A stretch of 64,000 bases of DNA, taken from assembly GCF_000204055.1 (NCBI RefSeq), contig NW_006768793.1, positions 897,983-961,982 of the forward strand, written 5' to 3'. Source of the DNA: Melampsora larici-populina 98AG31 (lineage: Eukaryota; Basidiomycota; Pucciniomycetes; Pucciniales; Melampsoraceae). The notes beneath the pieces were generated by a model that saw nothing but the letters and a program-made list of their open reading frames with translations, was not told the origin of the DNA and searched no databases. The position numbers and the translations under genes are program-made. Every line of letters starts with the position of its first letter. Within the stretch, counting starts at the first letter, position 1. Positions 36,576-48,554 of this stretch are shown one piece after another.

Positions 36576-37922
36576 AGGGGTTTCAAGTTTAAATTTCTTT
36601 TGGTTTTTTCAAAAAAAAATTGGTCAAGTTTCATACAACACCATAAATTTTTGAACTTGACTGTTTGTAAATAGGGCGGTTCAAGACAAGAAACACGAGC
36701 TACATGGTCTCTTGGTTGCAATCAGTCTTTTTAGGGTTGTGTTACGATCCTCAAGAGACATGTAACTGTTAGTGAAATACCGGGTAGTAGATGTCACAGA
36801 CACGAGATTAGACTATGTTGTACAAACCACAGTTGTCTTTTCTCTTTCTTCTTCATACGACAATCTGCATAGCTTATTAGACACCCAACCTTGATCCCCG
36901 CCGAGAACCCCACACCGAGGCCTTAACATATTGTCGTATCTACAACAAGCGGGCATCAACAGATCAGAAGAACTAGAATCAGAAACTTTAAGAATTGAAA
37001 TTGAACTCGAATAAGATTAGAAACAACAAGAAGGATAGATTAGATCATATTTAGAAAATCATTGAACTGAAACTTTATACTTGATATTGAACGCACCACT
37101 GAAGATTAACACCGAACTACCTCCGCAGAACTCTATCGATCACCATCTTTGTACAGATTTTTTGTTAATGAAAGAGGAAAACCTAGAGAAAAAAGGTTCT
37201 TTTTTGACCAAAAATTGTTAGAATCCAGGAACAAAAAAGAACAAAGAATGAATTTTTTTTTGGCTCGATTGTCCTTGTCTTTTGAAAATTCAGGGACATG
37301 ATTTAAAAATTTTGAGGATGATTACAAGATCACATGTGGTCCAACTCTCAAGGTGATTCATGACCTTAAAATTTTACTTGAAATTTAAAGAGCCCAAACA
37401 AAATGTAAAATATAAAAAAGGGCTGTAGAAGCCCTTCTTGAACCGCCCCAATATAGAAAGTATGTTGTATGATGATGGTCATAAAATGAAACTTGACTGT
37501 TTCAACTACCCAAGCTCTTTATAACTCAACCTTGTAACAAAACCTTGCTTATTGACCAAGCAAATCAATCCCAATCCATGCCCACCTGACCATTTCAAAA
37601 GTCTTGAAACCCATTCAAAACTCATTTTCCAGATGGTTTGAACCTCACAAAGAAAAAAAACTAACAAAACTAACAAAGAAGATAACTGCAATCAAATTAT
37701 CAAAGAATAAATGATTTTTGAACATATTGTTTCAACATCATATAGTTGTTTGGGGTTTCTCATTGTTGTAAATATGTGTAAAATCACTGCTCATCAAAAT
37801 TTGGGATTTCTTTTTTGTGGTCAAAGCTGCAAAATTGCTTGACTTGAGCTCTCATATTTTACAACAACACACAAGTTGTTGTAGCATAAATATATGTAAA
37901 AAAAATCAATTTGAAATCCCCT
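36576..37922. mobile_element. Possible TIR element of the GGTTTCAAG family, carrying a nested element
   Basis: Left end AGGGGTTTCAAGTTTAAATT, right end inverted AAGGGGATTTCAAATTGATT. Ends resemble the MITE at 22920. No matching target duplication is seen, so the pairing of these two ends is uncertain. Confidence 0.4.
36674..37449. mobile_element. 776-bp element with AATA target duplication
   Basis: Ends GGGCGGTTCAAGACAAG and, inverted, GGGGCGGTTCAAGAAGGGC. It is flanked by AATA at 36670-36673 and 37450-37453, the same target duplication as the MITE at 22920. No coding capacity. Confidence 0.7.
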
Positions 37923-39260
37923 TAATTCAAACAGTTCTACTGCCTTGGCTTACCAAGATGATACACCTCAGTGCCTTACATACACACTCACTACTGCAGC
38001 TGATATCCGCTGTGTCTTTGATGCTACTCATGGCAAGATCTTGCCAAGCCTGAAGATAATATGCTTCATATCAAGATCTAGAAGACTTTGTAATTTCTTA
38101 GCTTCATGTATCAAAAAAAGTTACATAGCATCTGTACAGCAAGATTTAGTTGGTCAGCGCCAGAGAATTAAAAAAAAACTATAGATTTTTTTCATGTCTA
38201 CCATACTTTCTTGTTTCCACAAACAATTTTTTTTTCTCAACTTTTTTCTCCAATATTTCTGGTTCTTCCAGATTCCAAGATTCTTGCAACACCCAAATTT
38301 GAAGTTTTAGATATTTGTTGGCTACCTGGACTCAAATTGGGCAAAATTGTGAGCTTTTTATAAGGAAATATATGTTATTAAATTAGAGTCAAAATGTGAT
38401 TTTGAGCCAAAACTGGCAAATATACTTGGAACCAAAATGGCCATCAAATCGAGTTTTGACACAGTTGAACTCTATAGGGACAATCCGGGATCCTATTCCT
38501 ATTCTATGACATTTCAAATCCTGGTACTTGTTCAAAGGAAATGTACAAAACACAAAATGATTCACGTGATTCAAGCGGAAAACCAGAACATCAAGGGAAA
38601 AGTCGGGATCAAATCCTCCACGACACGAAGCTTGAAAATATTTCACGTGTTGAAAGTTAAGATGAGACAACTCTGTAGGAGGCTATGCAAGGGAACGCAG
38701 TGTATCGCGTTCTATGTCTTGATGACAGGAAAGAGTCGAAACGGTCTCTGAACCCATATGGAACCATCCGATGAAATACAACATCAATTGACATTATTTC
38801 AAAAACTCATACTTATGAAGAATGCCAATAATGTACGTGTCAAACATCTTCATGAAAGAAAATCAGTGAAAAAAAACATGTTACTGATATACATAATTGG
38901 TCTGAAAATTGTTCGAAAGAAATCAAGAACTAAGACAAGTTGCCATACTTTAAAAAAAACCATTATAAAGGTATCAATCAATGATTTTTTTTGCTAAAAT
39001 TACATCGGATAAATCCGTATGAGCTTTCCAAATTCCTCCTTGTGATTCATGAATCAAATCAAATACAAATCACAGAACAAATCATCAAGTTGTCTTACAA
39101 GATTAAATTCTCCACAATCCGAAACTTCAAAAAAACTTGTCCACATGATCATACGCGCTGTGACAAAGGCAATGTCATGGAACTCTGCATCATGTTCCAT
39201 GGCTTGATGATGCTAAGGAAGAGGCAAAAAGAAACAGCTATTCAGCTGGTCTTCAACAAG
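37923..39260. other. Upstream region of secreted-protein copy 3
   Basis: No gene is recognised. From about 38650 there are blocks similar to the promoters of copies 1 and 2: an ACTCTGTAGGAGG stretch like GCTCTGCAGAGGG, and CTTGATGACAGGAAAGAGTC like CTTGATGACTGGGAAGAGTC. They are broken up by unrelated sequence between 38750 and 39150. Confidence 0.45.
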
Positions 39261-39269
39261 TATAAAAGG
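39261..39269 (+). promoter_or_regulatory. TATA box of secreted-protein copy 3
   Basis: TATAAAAGG after GGTCTTCAACAAG, aligning with the TATA boxes of copies 1 and 2. The probable 5'UTR intron is 39529-39590. Confidence 0.6.
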
Positions 39270-39600
39270 CCGCTTGGTTTGCTAGACCACTTGTTCGTTA
39301 TCCAAACATTCTTATCAATTTGTTCGCCTACCGTGCACAATTGTATTGGTATGTTTTCTCATAATCTTCATCAGTCAATCATATATTGTATGTAGAATTA
39401 TCTTGAGCTTACCTTTATGGTCAACCTCTTTACCATGTTGATTGATTTAGATACCATTGGTTTTCATCAAATCAAAGCCCACATCCAACCATTCTAATCT
39501 CGTCACGTTAACTTCTTGGTGAGTCTCGAGATCAGATTCTATGGATCCGTCTCACCATTTTCCATAACTAATGATTTGTCTTCCAATTAGATCTCTCATC

Positions 39601-39798
39601 ATGAATCTCAGCATCATCTCAGCCGTACTGATGGTCTCCATCTTCTGCAATCAAGCCTTCGCTTCAATGATTTCACATGAAACAAACCTTGCCTCAGACC
39701 AAGACGCTTTGGCCGAGTGTCTTACCTGTTCATGTGGAAATGCTGGCTCATGCTGTTCATCGTGTCGCCCACCCCCATCCGTAAACCGTGGAGGTTAG
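39601..39798 (+). CDS. Small secreted protein, diverged paralogue 3
   Basis: 65 residues. The start at 39601 is chosen over the in-frame ATG at 39571 because 39571 falls inside the 5'UTR intron conserved in all three paralogues. The signal peptide (MNLSIISAVLMVSI then FCNQAFA) is clearly related to copies 1 and 2. The mature part is very different: a short acidic stretch with the shared DALA motif, then a cysteine-packed tail (ECLTCSCGNAGSCCSSC, seven Cys) and a Pro/Arg end. Similar promoter and leader with a changed mature part fits fast evolution of a secreted-protein family. Function unknown. Confidence 0.65.
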   Translation: MNLSIISAVLMVSIFCNQAFASMISHETNLASDQDALAECLTCSCGNAGSCCSSCRPPPSVNRGG

Positions 39799-40837
39799 GT
39801 GTGATTCTAGGTCTAGGATCTGTGGTGTAAAAGTCCATGTAAACCGGGCTCATGTTCATCATGGTATTAGAGAAGAAATTTCAGCTCTATTCAGTCAATC
39901 CACTTTATCTCCGGTAAATTAATTTCGCCAGCAGATGATTTGTTCTTTTTGATGATGTTGTAAAGTTCAAATCTACTATATTATCACCACCACTTCATCC
40001 TTATCCTTTGATCAAAAAGCTTTAGTATGTAAAGTCATAAAAATCCACAAATGTTTCATAACACTCAATAGGCGATGTTTTCATCCTTGAACTGTTGAGA
40101 AAATATAACACAGTCATCATACCGTCCAAGAGTTCCATTTCTTACCTTTTATATCCCAGTTTTTGATGTGAATGAGAATGTGAACTAAGTGTGTGTGCTG
40201 ATCAATGAGCTGAAACCCACTTCAATATGAAATTCTCATGGAATTTTTGTAAGCTATGCTACTTCTCCAGTTTCCATTCAATGACTACCCCAAAGCTGCC
40301 ACATGAGCCTTGGAATTGACATCCATAGGCCTAGTGGTAATACAGCAATTATCCCAAAATCAATAAAGTCTTGGGACATATGGTTGAATTACTAAAAGTT
40401 CTTGTAATTCCAAAAAAAAAATCATTAAATCAAAACGCATACATTCAAAGAAATTCAAAAAATCTAATCTAAAATCCAATATAGATTTTTTGAAAAAAAA
40501 TATGCAATTATTGTATTAAAATAAAAAAAAAGAGAGAGAAAACCATGCAGGACAGAAAAAAAAACAGAGTATATAAAAAAAATCTAAAATTCATACAACT
40601 TGAGGGGTTTTCTTCTTCTTCAAAAGTATACACAAATCATCCAATTTCGATAAAAAAAAAAGTTCATTAATGACAAAAGGTTGGGTTCAGATGATGGTGT
40701 TCAAAGGAAAAGAAGAAAGGTAGAAACGATTAAAAAAGAAAAGTAGAAAAATTAAGGTATAAATCAATTTATCTCAATTCTCAAACCAACAAGATGATCA
40801 TGATCATCACAACAAAAACCACCAAAGCATCACAAGA
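39799..40837. other. Intergenic, A-rich before the lipase 3' end
   Basis: No gene or repeat is recognised. 40400-40790 is rich in A tracts and should include the 3' UTR and polyadenylation region of the minus-strand gene ending at 40838. Confidence 0.45.
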
Positions 40838-43800
40838 TCAAAACCTAATCCTACTCTGTAAAACACGATGATGATGATCACCACTAACACCACCAGCACC
40901 ACCAATCGGATCTTCATCATTCTCAAGATTCCTACGATCATCTTCATGATGTGGTGAATCGAGCCTAGAATTAATTTGATGAAGTCCAGACCATCTATGA
41001 AAAAAAAACCAATCCAAAAACCAAAATCAGTCTTAAAGAAAAACAATCAAGTTGGAAACTGATCATGTCTTACAATTTAGATGCATTTCCTTTACTCTTG
41101 ACTTGTTCTTCTAAAGCTTTAGCCAACTAGAAAAAAATCCATCAAAAAACAATTCAAATTCAACAAACCATTCGAATGAGTAAAATCAGATCGAAAACCA
41201 TTCAAGCTTCATACCTTTCTAGCTTCACCTGTATCTTTCCTAGCAGCAATCGAACTAGCTGGAGGTCTTTCTGTGATCCGTTCATGTTTTCTTAAATTAT
41301 CTAATGAATTACATCTCAGTAAGCTTTGTTCGATTTGGGGTTGGGTTGGTTGACCGGTTTGAGGTAAAGCTGATTTTCTTCTTTCTTTGACTCTTTCTTT
41401 ATGTTCTCTAAAAACACAAAAAACAATCCCATAATGATAATAAGTAAACCAATCGATCTTGGGTTCGTTCAAGAAAGTAAACACTTACTCTGTTGCTCGC
41501 TTGATATGATGATCCCTTTGAAACTGAATCTTTTTATAAAGCTTCATAAATCTAAATCCGAAAAAAAAACCAAAAATCTAAGAACCCAAACATGCCAAAG
41601 CTACCAATAAAAAACAAAAACAAAACCTCTTTCACTCAACTTATGATCCCAAATCTCTTTTCCTTCTGCCCATCGTCTAACAGGTCCTTCTTGAATGACT
41701 CCAATCGATTCAGAATCCAACTTTAATGCCTTCAAATCGGTTTCATCTTCCAACTTTCGAATCTTTCCATTCACATCTACTCTTTCTCTAATCATATGAT
41801 CATCAAAGTCAGGTCGATTGAATGGTAATGCAGAATGATAAATCGTTTCTTCTAATTCTTTTAAAAGTTCAACCGTTAATTTCGCTTTCCGTTCTTTTCC
41901 TTCATCGTTCATCACATTACTTGAAATCGAACTATGAATCGATTGCACTTCTGAATTCACTCCGCTATGTCCTACACTCGATCGATGTGTGTCATGAGAC
42001 CCTCCCGTGATTCTTCCCCAGGTGGATGGCGCTTGTCCTTCAGGAGAGGTCGATAAAGATGCACAAGCATTTGCTGAGGAACTTGCTTCAGCGCCAGGAA
42101 TCATAAGAGTTAAGGACCCCGTTGGTTTCTCAGATTTGAGTTCTGATGGTTGGGCTTCAGGTGTATCAGATTGCATTGAAACCACCACGGTAGGTGAGAA
42201 AGTAGGGTGAGCCGAAGCTGATGAAACGCCAGCGTCTCTAGAACTGGAAGCAGGATGAGGATTCGAGTGATGTGCAGTTGAAGGGTTTGCCGAAGGCGCA
42301 ATCCCATCGATAGATGAATGAGGAGAACGAGCAGATGACAAGCTGAGATCGGCCTTGGCATCACTCGTTACAAATTTACAAAATGAAGCGATCGCTCTAT
42401 AGCAGTACTTGGCAGGTCGAGCAAATGAGAACATTGGTAAAACTGAAAATCAAGGACAATCTAATGAGTTCGTCGATATGGTGAGGTGAAACAATAAAAT
42501 GCGCAAGACTGACCATGGCACATATCATCTATTAGATCCAGTTCAAGGTTCAAGCAAGAGAAAGACCATGAGAAATTCAATTATACCAATTAGGCAAGAA
42601 AAACTGTCAAGACTGACCATACACTTGTAAGTGAACTTTCGTAGGTGGGTAAAGAGCTGCTTTCGCCTTTCTATCAGGATGAGCATTCAACAAGCCGTCT
42701 CGTAACGGATATTGATCCGGGCGCGCAGCCCGATGAGCAACCTAGAAAATCAAGACACAATTAAAAACCTCCAAAGATACTTGGCTCGTCAATGAGAAAA
42801 GTCAAAAACTCACATAGATGATTTCGTCACGCAAAACTTCATTGTCACCAGCAATCTAAAGAAACCGAGAACATGGTTCAGTGAGTGATTCATTTAGCTG
42901 ATTCACGTTGAAGAGGATCAACAAACAATGAACAATGGTGGTAAGCCACCCAAACTTGGCGCAAGAGCAGGTGAGCAGTAAGGATGAGTAACCATATCAT
43001 TCGGAGCGTATCTAAATAAAGTTTTTTTCATTAGATTTTCTTTATCAACTTGATCAAAATTCGAATGATGCAAAAGGGAAAAGTTGACAAACAATTGAAT
43101 TTGTTGATCGATTTCAATCTTCTTTCCATCTATATGGACTACAGGATACTTTTCACCTTTGCCTTTTTGTGTTGAACTCTTGAGGTCTTCAAAAGTGGTC
43201 AGTTTGTAAGGATTGACATATGTGTTATCTGGAGAGGGTAAAGGATGAGAGTGGGGTTCTGGTGATGAGACATCAGTTGATGTTGTGGGGTCTTGAGGTG
43301 TAATGATTTCAGGCACTTTGGTTTTATTACCCTTGGACATTGATCGAAACATTGAGAATCGTCTATCAAGGTTAGTTGGGGGCTTGGTGACTTCAGGTTG
43401 AATATTTGAAGTTGAGGCTTGAGGTTCAGTTGCTGAATTATCTTCATCGGGTGATGGTGGAGGCCATAAGATACTCGGTTGGTGCATGAATCCATAAGGT
43501 GCTAGAACGGTATTGCGGATCAAGAGGAAAAGTTCAAAACACAATTGGCACAAGATGGTAATAGTAACTTACGTATGATGTCGGTCTTGGTATTCTCCAT
43601 GACCGAAGGAAAAGAATGAGTCAAGTCTACCCAAGGGGAAATCAAGACAGCACCAGCCGGTGCCGGTAGACCACAATCTCTAATTAATGTAAGTAAAGCA
43701 AGACTAAGGCCACCTCCGGCCGAATCACCGGCAATAATCAACTTGGAAGGATCCACTGGTCTGTGCCTGTGTAAATGAAAAAGAAATCAATGGAAATCGA

Positions 43801-45182
43801 AATGTGCCGATACCTTAGGCTGATTGACTTACTTTGCTTCTGGAGGAGGTCTGATTAGGTAAAGATATGCAGCCAGGCAATCTACTAAAGCACAAGGGAA
43901 TGGGTACTGTGGAGCCAATCGATAATTAACTGCAAAAGCGCGACCACCCATTTTACGCGCATACCGCCAGATGGAATATCTAAAGAAGTCAAAGTTTGTT
44001 GAGTTTCAATCAAATTGATAGAAAAAGGAAAGATTTAAGCTCACCTGTGTGTATTGACACTGCCAAAGTAATACGCTGATCACAGAAGAATCTCGTCAAT
44101 AAGATATAAGATGAAATAGATATCAAGTCTTGTAGAGCTACTGACCACCTCCGTGTATATAGAGCATACACCTCATCGTATCCATATCTTCTTCATAAGT
44201 GGCGTTTTCGAAATCATCATTTGGAGTAGAACTATGATTAGGAGGAGGAGTCTCTTCTGGTGTCTGTCCTGGAGAATTGACAGGATTAGGTGGAGATGGA
44301 TTGTCGTTGGGGTTGGCGTTTGGACCCAAGATAGGCTCTACTGGTGAGGGTGAATTAGCTGATGAATTACCTTTCTTGATTCGATGAGATATGCTCCGAA
44401 GTCGAGACAAGACAGATGGGAATTTGTGTTGAAGTGCATCATGGTTTGAGTTGGGATCTGAGCCATGATCAGAACTGTGAGTCAAGTCGGATTCTGGGTT
44501 GGAAACCGCGGATTGAGGAGATGAACGAATTTGTTGAAAGACAGACATTCGTTTCTGTTTACTTTTTGCTTTGGGATGAGGTGAAAGATTACGATCTTCG
44601 GTATGATCTTCATGATCAGGATGACTTGAGTTGATTGCAGCATGAGAGGATGATGATGATGAAGCTGCTCTTGGCTTGACTCGATTCCAATCGGATTTCA
44701 TAGCGATCCATTCAGCTTCAACACCACCGTCCTTTGAACTTCTTCTCTGCCACCAAAGTTGACCACCAATGACATGTTGTAGCTCATCTGGACCCAACGC
44801 GTCGATAAGATATTGAGCAGCATCCGAACAAGTAGATGAAGGAATCGAAACTCGAATCACTCTCACACTCCAAGGAGCAGGTACAAAAGCATTACCGAGT
44901 CGCTAAAAGATAGGATCAAGATCAGAATCATCTTCAAAGTGTATTTTGGTGACAAGTAAGAGTTCTAACCTGTACATCCTCCACAGTATAATGTGAAGCC
45001 TTTTCAGCTACAAATTTAGCAAGAGCAAAGGCTTCATCAAAACTCAATTCATCACGAGCCTTTGGATCTTGACTGTTAGGTTTGAATGGGTAATAATGCT
45101 TGGCAAAAGTTGAGAGGATAGTGGGAAGAGCCATATAAGCTACTGTGAAGCCATTGAGAGGTAAGATTGGTGGACGACCCAT
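40838..45182 (-). CDS. Hormone-sensitive-lipase-type alpha/beta hydrolase
   Basis: Fourteen exons (45182-44970, 44902-44146, 44075-44045, 43979-43833, 43766-43573, 43501-42927, 42855-42814, 42741-42618, 42528-42514, 42442-41641, 41551-41489, 41407-41215, 41126-41074, 40994-40838) join in phase to 1121 residues. Oxyanion motif HGGAYYFGS starts at about residue 321; nucleophile GDSAGGG has Ser398; the acid candidate is Asp643 in IAGDNEVLRDE; the His candidate is His699 in DDMCHVLP, which spans the 15-nt exon 9. A Ser-rich insertion of about 150 residues separates Ser from Asp, and about 420 residues follow the His, partly charged and coiled-coil-like. This is much longer than typical family members. 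The substrate is unknown; a lipid or sterol ester is plausible. Complete gene, no lesion. Confidence 0.87.
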
Positions 45183-45840
45183 GTTGAGATATTTTGAGGA
45201 TATGAAGTTGAAAAGTGATTATTTGAAAATGAAGCAGTTTAAGTTGAGGTGAGTTTGGTGGAGATGATGATATAATAAAATGTATATTTAAATGAGGCTT
45301 GAAAGTGACGATGATTGTAATCTAATTCAGTTTAAATAGGTAAGCGATCCATGCTGATTCAAGTTTGGACTGATCTGAATCTGTCGATATGAAGCTGAAA
45401 TCCAAATTAATCTCATTTTACTCTCTTCACCGTAAGAATTCACTACTCGGTTGGAGTTAACCCTGATTCACTTCAAACAAATCATCTTTTCACTGGTAAT
45501 GGTTTGATTTGGTGATCCAATTGAGAAGAAAAGCTTGAAGGGCTCATGCTGAGGTTTAATTTAAATTGCCATCAAAGTGTTTTCTCATTCGATTTCAATT
45601 TGTAAAAAGCTGTTGACCGATTCGAGTGAACAATAACATTCAAATGAGAATCATGATCAAAATTGGTTTTTACTAAATACCACTATGTATAAAACCTTTT
45701 GAAAACCATAAGCCATAAACAACCTATCAAAACCCATCAATCAAACCACTTCAAACCCATCATTCAACCATTTCACTCTTCACTCTGGCATTCTGACAAA
45801 ACAATCAAACCAAGATCATCAAGTCAATGATATAACAAAG
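45183..45840. promoter_or_regulatory. Shared divergent promoter region
   Basis: 658 bp between the starts of the minus-strand lipase gene and the plus-strand Pop3-like gene. It should hold both promoters. The last 150 bp are C/A-rich with CATCAAAC-type repeats, as in fungal leaders. No specific site was identified. Confidence 0.5.
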
Positions 45841-46821
45841 ATGAAAGATACCACATTAGCTAAAAAGATATCATCTAATCAATCTAATAGAAATCAAAAT
45901 CAAACTAAAAAAAATAAAAAAATTAAATTAATTCATGATTCACTTCAATCTCATCAAATCCAACTAAACTCTGAGTCTCAACCTCATCCTCAACCTCAAC
46001 CTCCACTAGAATGTACATCTGATTGGTATGTAATTCAAGATCATCTCATACCATTACATTCCCATCTCATCGTCTAATCTTCATCAAATCATATCACATC
46101 AAATCTCAAATCAAAAAGGCCAAACTTCGATCCCAAAAAATCAACTTTACTTTTAACAAACTTAATCAAGATTTTCAAAACTGAACTCATCAAGAACCAA
46201 AACTTAATCTCAAGCCCACACCTACGTTCAACCAAACCTCAAAAAACTTCTTTCAAATCAAATCTTCAAATCAAGTCTTTAAGAAAATTAAATTCATCGG
46301 TTTTGAATGGGTTGGTTTTGGGAATCAATTCGGTCAATCAAAAACTAAACTTGATTCATAACCAAACGTAAGATTCTTGTTCATTCTTCTTTTACACATT
46401 CAAAAACCTCATCGTTCAAAGTATCTTAACTCAATGAGAACTCTAATGTTTTGTTTGTGTAAAAGGAATTCTGGTTTAGATCTTAATCCGAACATAAAGA
46501 TTTCTTTAATTTTGATATGTAAATCAGATCTAGTTTCATCTAATTTAATCTCTCATTTACCTTTCATGATTCATTCTATCAATTCTCAATTCTCAAAACC
46601 CCAAGAAATGAAGATTGAATTGATTGAATTACCTATTGGTTCAAGTTTGATTTTAAGTGAATTGATTGGGATTAAATCTTGTACTGCTTTAGCTATCTTA
46701 GTAAGCTCTTTCTTTTGGTTTCTTTACACTTCTCTTCTTTTTGAGTATCACTTATAGGTTTTGGTTTGGATGTTTGTAGGATCATATGCCTGGTTTGGAT
46801 ACTTTGTTGAAGGTCTTATGA
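45841..46821 (+). CDS. POP3: RNase P/MRP protein subunit Pop3-like (L7Ae-type fold)
   Basis: Exons 45841-46025, 46119-46367, 46439-46700, 46780-46821 join in phase to 245 residues. The N-terminus is basic (Lys/Asn/Gln-rich). The fold region reads DWPNFDPKKSTLLLTNLI, then VLNGLVLGINSVNQKLN, ILICKSDLVSSNLISHLPFM, IELIELPIGSSLILSELIG, and ends LDHMPGLDTLLKVL. This order (a GxNxVtkxL helix, a strand with CKSD, LPxGSxxxLsexlG) matches Pop3/Rpp38 proteins, which bind the RNA of RNase P and RNase MRP in the nucleus and nucleolus. The assignment is from pattern memory, so another L7Ae-like protein is possible. It converges on SEM1 with 303 bp between stops. Confidence 0.65.
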
Positions 46822-47124
46822 CCCGAAGCTATCTAAGAAATCATACAATTCAATTCGATTTGGATGGGTTTTTGGTTGGATTGTTAAATCGGATTGATTC
46901 CCTTTAATTTGTAACACTAAATAACATAACACAATGATCAAACTCTCGTTGTCATAAAGAACAACCCTAATTGGTTGTCTACTTTAATACCTTCCCTATC
47001 TTTGGTTTCTTTTCATATTTCGTTGATTTAACCTTTAATACATCTCTTCCATACCCGATTACTTTTTTTTTAAACTTTTATTATGATTGAGATTTGAGGT
47101 TCTAGAATCTTAGAAGAAATCGAA

Positions 47125-47716
47125 TTAGGTTTGCATAGGAGTAGGACCCGTTCCAGAAGCAGTAGTCTTAGTTTTCTCTAATTCAGCTCTGATTACCAAA
47201 AAAAAAAACAGAAAATCAAAAAATCAGCATAAGATCAAGTTTGGTTGTAACTTGATTGAGAAAAGAAAACAAAAAAGGAAACATTCATTGATGAGATAAA
47301 TGAAAAAAAAAGATTCCATAAAACGAACCTAAGTTGATGAGCAAAATCAGATTCTAAAACTTCATCATCCCAATTATCTTCCCAAAGATCTTCCATGGTA
47401 GTAGATTGATTTAAAGTTTTATTGGATTTCGAATTCATAATCAAATGTGAAATATCAGATTTATCTTCTGTCCAATCTAAACAAACCAAAAACCAAAAAA
47501 AAAACCAAAAAAAATCAAATCAGTTTCAAGTTTTTCAATCCATTTTTTTGGGGACTTGAGGGCTTGTTTACTTTCGATTGGGAAATCTTCAAATTCATCG
47601 TCTTCCCCTAAGGTGTCTAGAGTTGATAAACTTTTGCTTTCGTTGTTGGTTAAAGAACTTGGGTTTACGCTTTGGTTTGTGCTTGGTTTGGGGTTTGTGG
47701 TTGTTGAACTTGACAT
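47125..47716 (-). CDS. SEM1: 26S proteasome complex subunit Sem1/Dss1
   Basis: Three exons (47716-47572, 47476-47329, 47188-47125) join in phase to 118 residues. Both acidic landmarks are present: GEDDEFEDFPIENW across the first junction, and DLWEDNWDDEVLESDFAHQL followed by RAELEK across the second. The protein is a small, disordered acidic subunit of the proteasome lid that also joins TREX-2 and BRCA2-type complexes in other eukaryotes. It is longer than yeast Sem1 because of a Ser/Thr/Asn-rich N-terminal extension and a Thr-rich tail (TGPTPMQT). Intact. Confidence 0.93.
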
Positions 47717-48280
47717 TGTTTTGGATGAGATTTGATTGGTTGGTCTTGATGTCGTGATTCAAGTTGGTGTCAATCTCATTCTCTGTCTGACGTAAGTGAT
47801 AAAGTCATCCAAAACTACTCGAGAGATCGGATACTTACTCGGTACTGAGTTGGGTTACCGCACTCGGGGTATCACATACATAGCAGATGATCAAGAAATG
47901 TTCATTCAGCTTCAAACTATGGTTCAAACTCCGAACTTCCTGCGTATATAAGTCCACCTCCTCTTCATTGACACCGTGATTGAGCGAAGTCGCGGTGACT
48001 AGGTCCGCCACTTTATTTATCTATTTATTTCATTGCTTCAAGTGCTTTTGCTACCAAGCACTGCATATGATTTCCAGCACATGCAAAACCTCTCTGGCTG
48101 TGTCAGCGGATAGGGTTACTGTTGGATGTTTCATGTTGTTTTATAATGGGAATGTGGCACTAAAGCATGATGGTTTAGGAGAGAAAATTCTTCTTCTGGT
48201 TGTTGCCTGTTTTCAGGCTTGGTTACATTTGTGATTCTTGCCTATACCCAATGGCTTTCCAGCTGCCATGTGTTGTTGTA
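47717..48280. other. Intergenic, SEM1 promoter side and KDZ element left flank
   Basis: No gene supported. A 79-codon open frame at 47980-48234 has no recognisable domain. The region ends at the KDZ target duplication. Confidence 0.4.
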
Positions 48281-48288
48281 GTACATTG
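48281..48288. repeat. Left 8-bp target-site duplication of the KDZ element
   Basis: GTACATTG, repeated exactly at 56442-56449. Confidence 0.8.
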
Positions 48289-48554
48289 CAGATGAACCGG
48301 CCTTTGGGAGAACACTGGCAGCCGCCGCCTGGCACTGGCACTGGCACTGTCAGTCTGTGTTAGCCCATAAAAGTATGGGCTCCAATGCCTTTCCCGCGCA
48401 CATCAATGTAGCATGTCGACCCTCGTGATATACACGTAATTTCTATGCGGTCCGCCCTTTCACGTACCACCCAGCCCCTCACACCTCAATAGGTGTGACC
48501 CTATTGTCCAGATCCCCTATCGTCGTATCGTACTTACGCCAACAATCAACCAAC

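Noticed and set aside
36576..36578. AGG as a 3-bp target duplication of the CACAG element in unit 2
   Set aside because: The same three bases are the first bases of the adjoining AGGGGTTTCAAG repeat, and unit 1 has TGG there, so the match is not reliable.
39571..39600. Upstream in-frame ATG extending secreted-protein copy 3 by 10 residues
   Set aside because: It lies inside the 5'UTR intron (39529-39590) whose ends and distance to the ATG are conserved in all three copies, and the extension would spoil the signal peptide.
41601..42434. 277-codon stand-alone Ser-rich protein
   Set aside because: It is exon 10 of the lipase gene, joined in phase on both sides.
45841..46077. 78-codon single-exon gene
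   Set aside because: The frame is the first exon of the Pop3-like gene. A GTATGT donor at 46026 and acceptor at 46118 join it in phase to the conserved region.
47477..47716. 79-codon protein ending in a Phe/Gly-rich tail
   Set aside because: The tail is intron 1 of SEM1 read through; splicing at 47572/47476 gives the standard Sem1 sequence.
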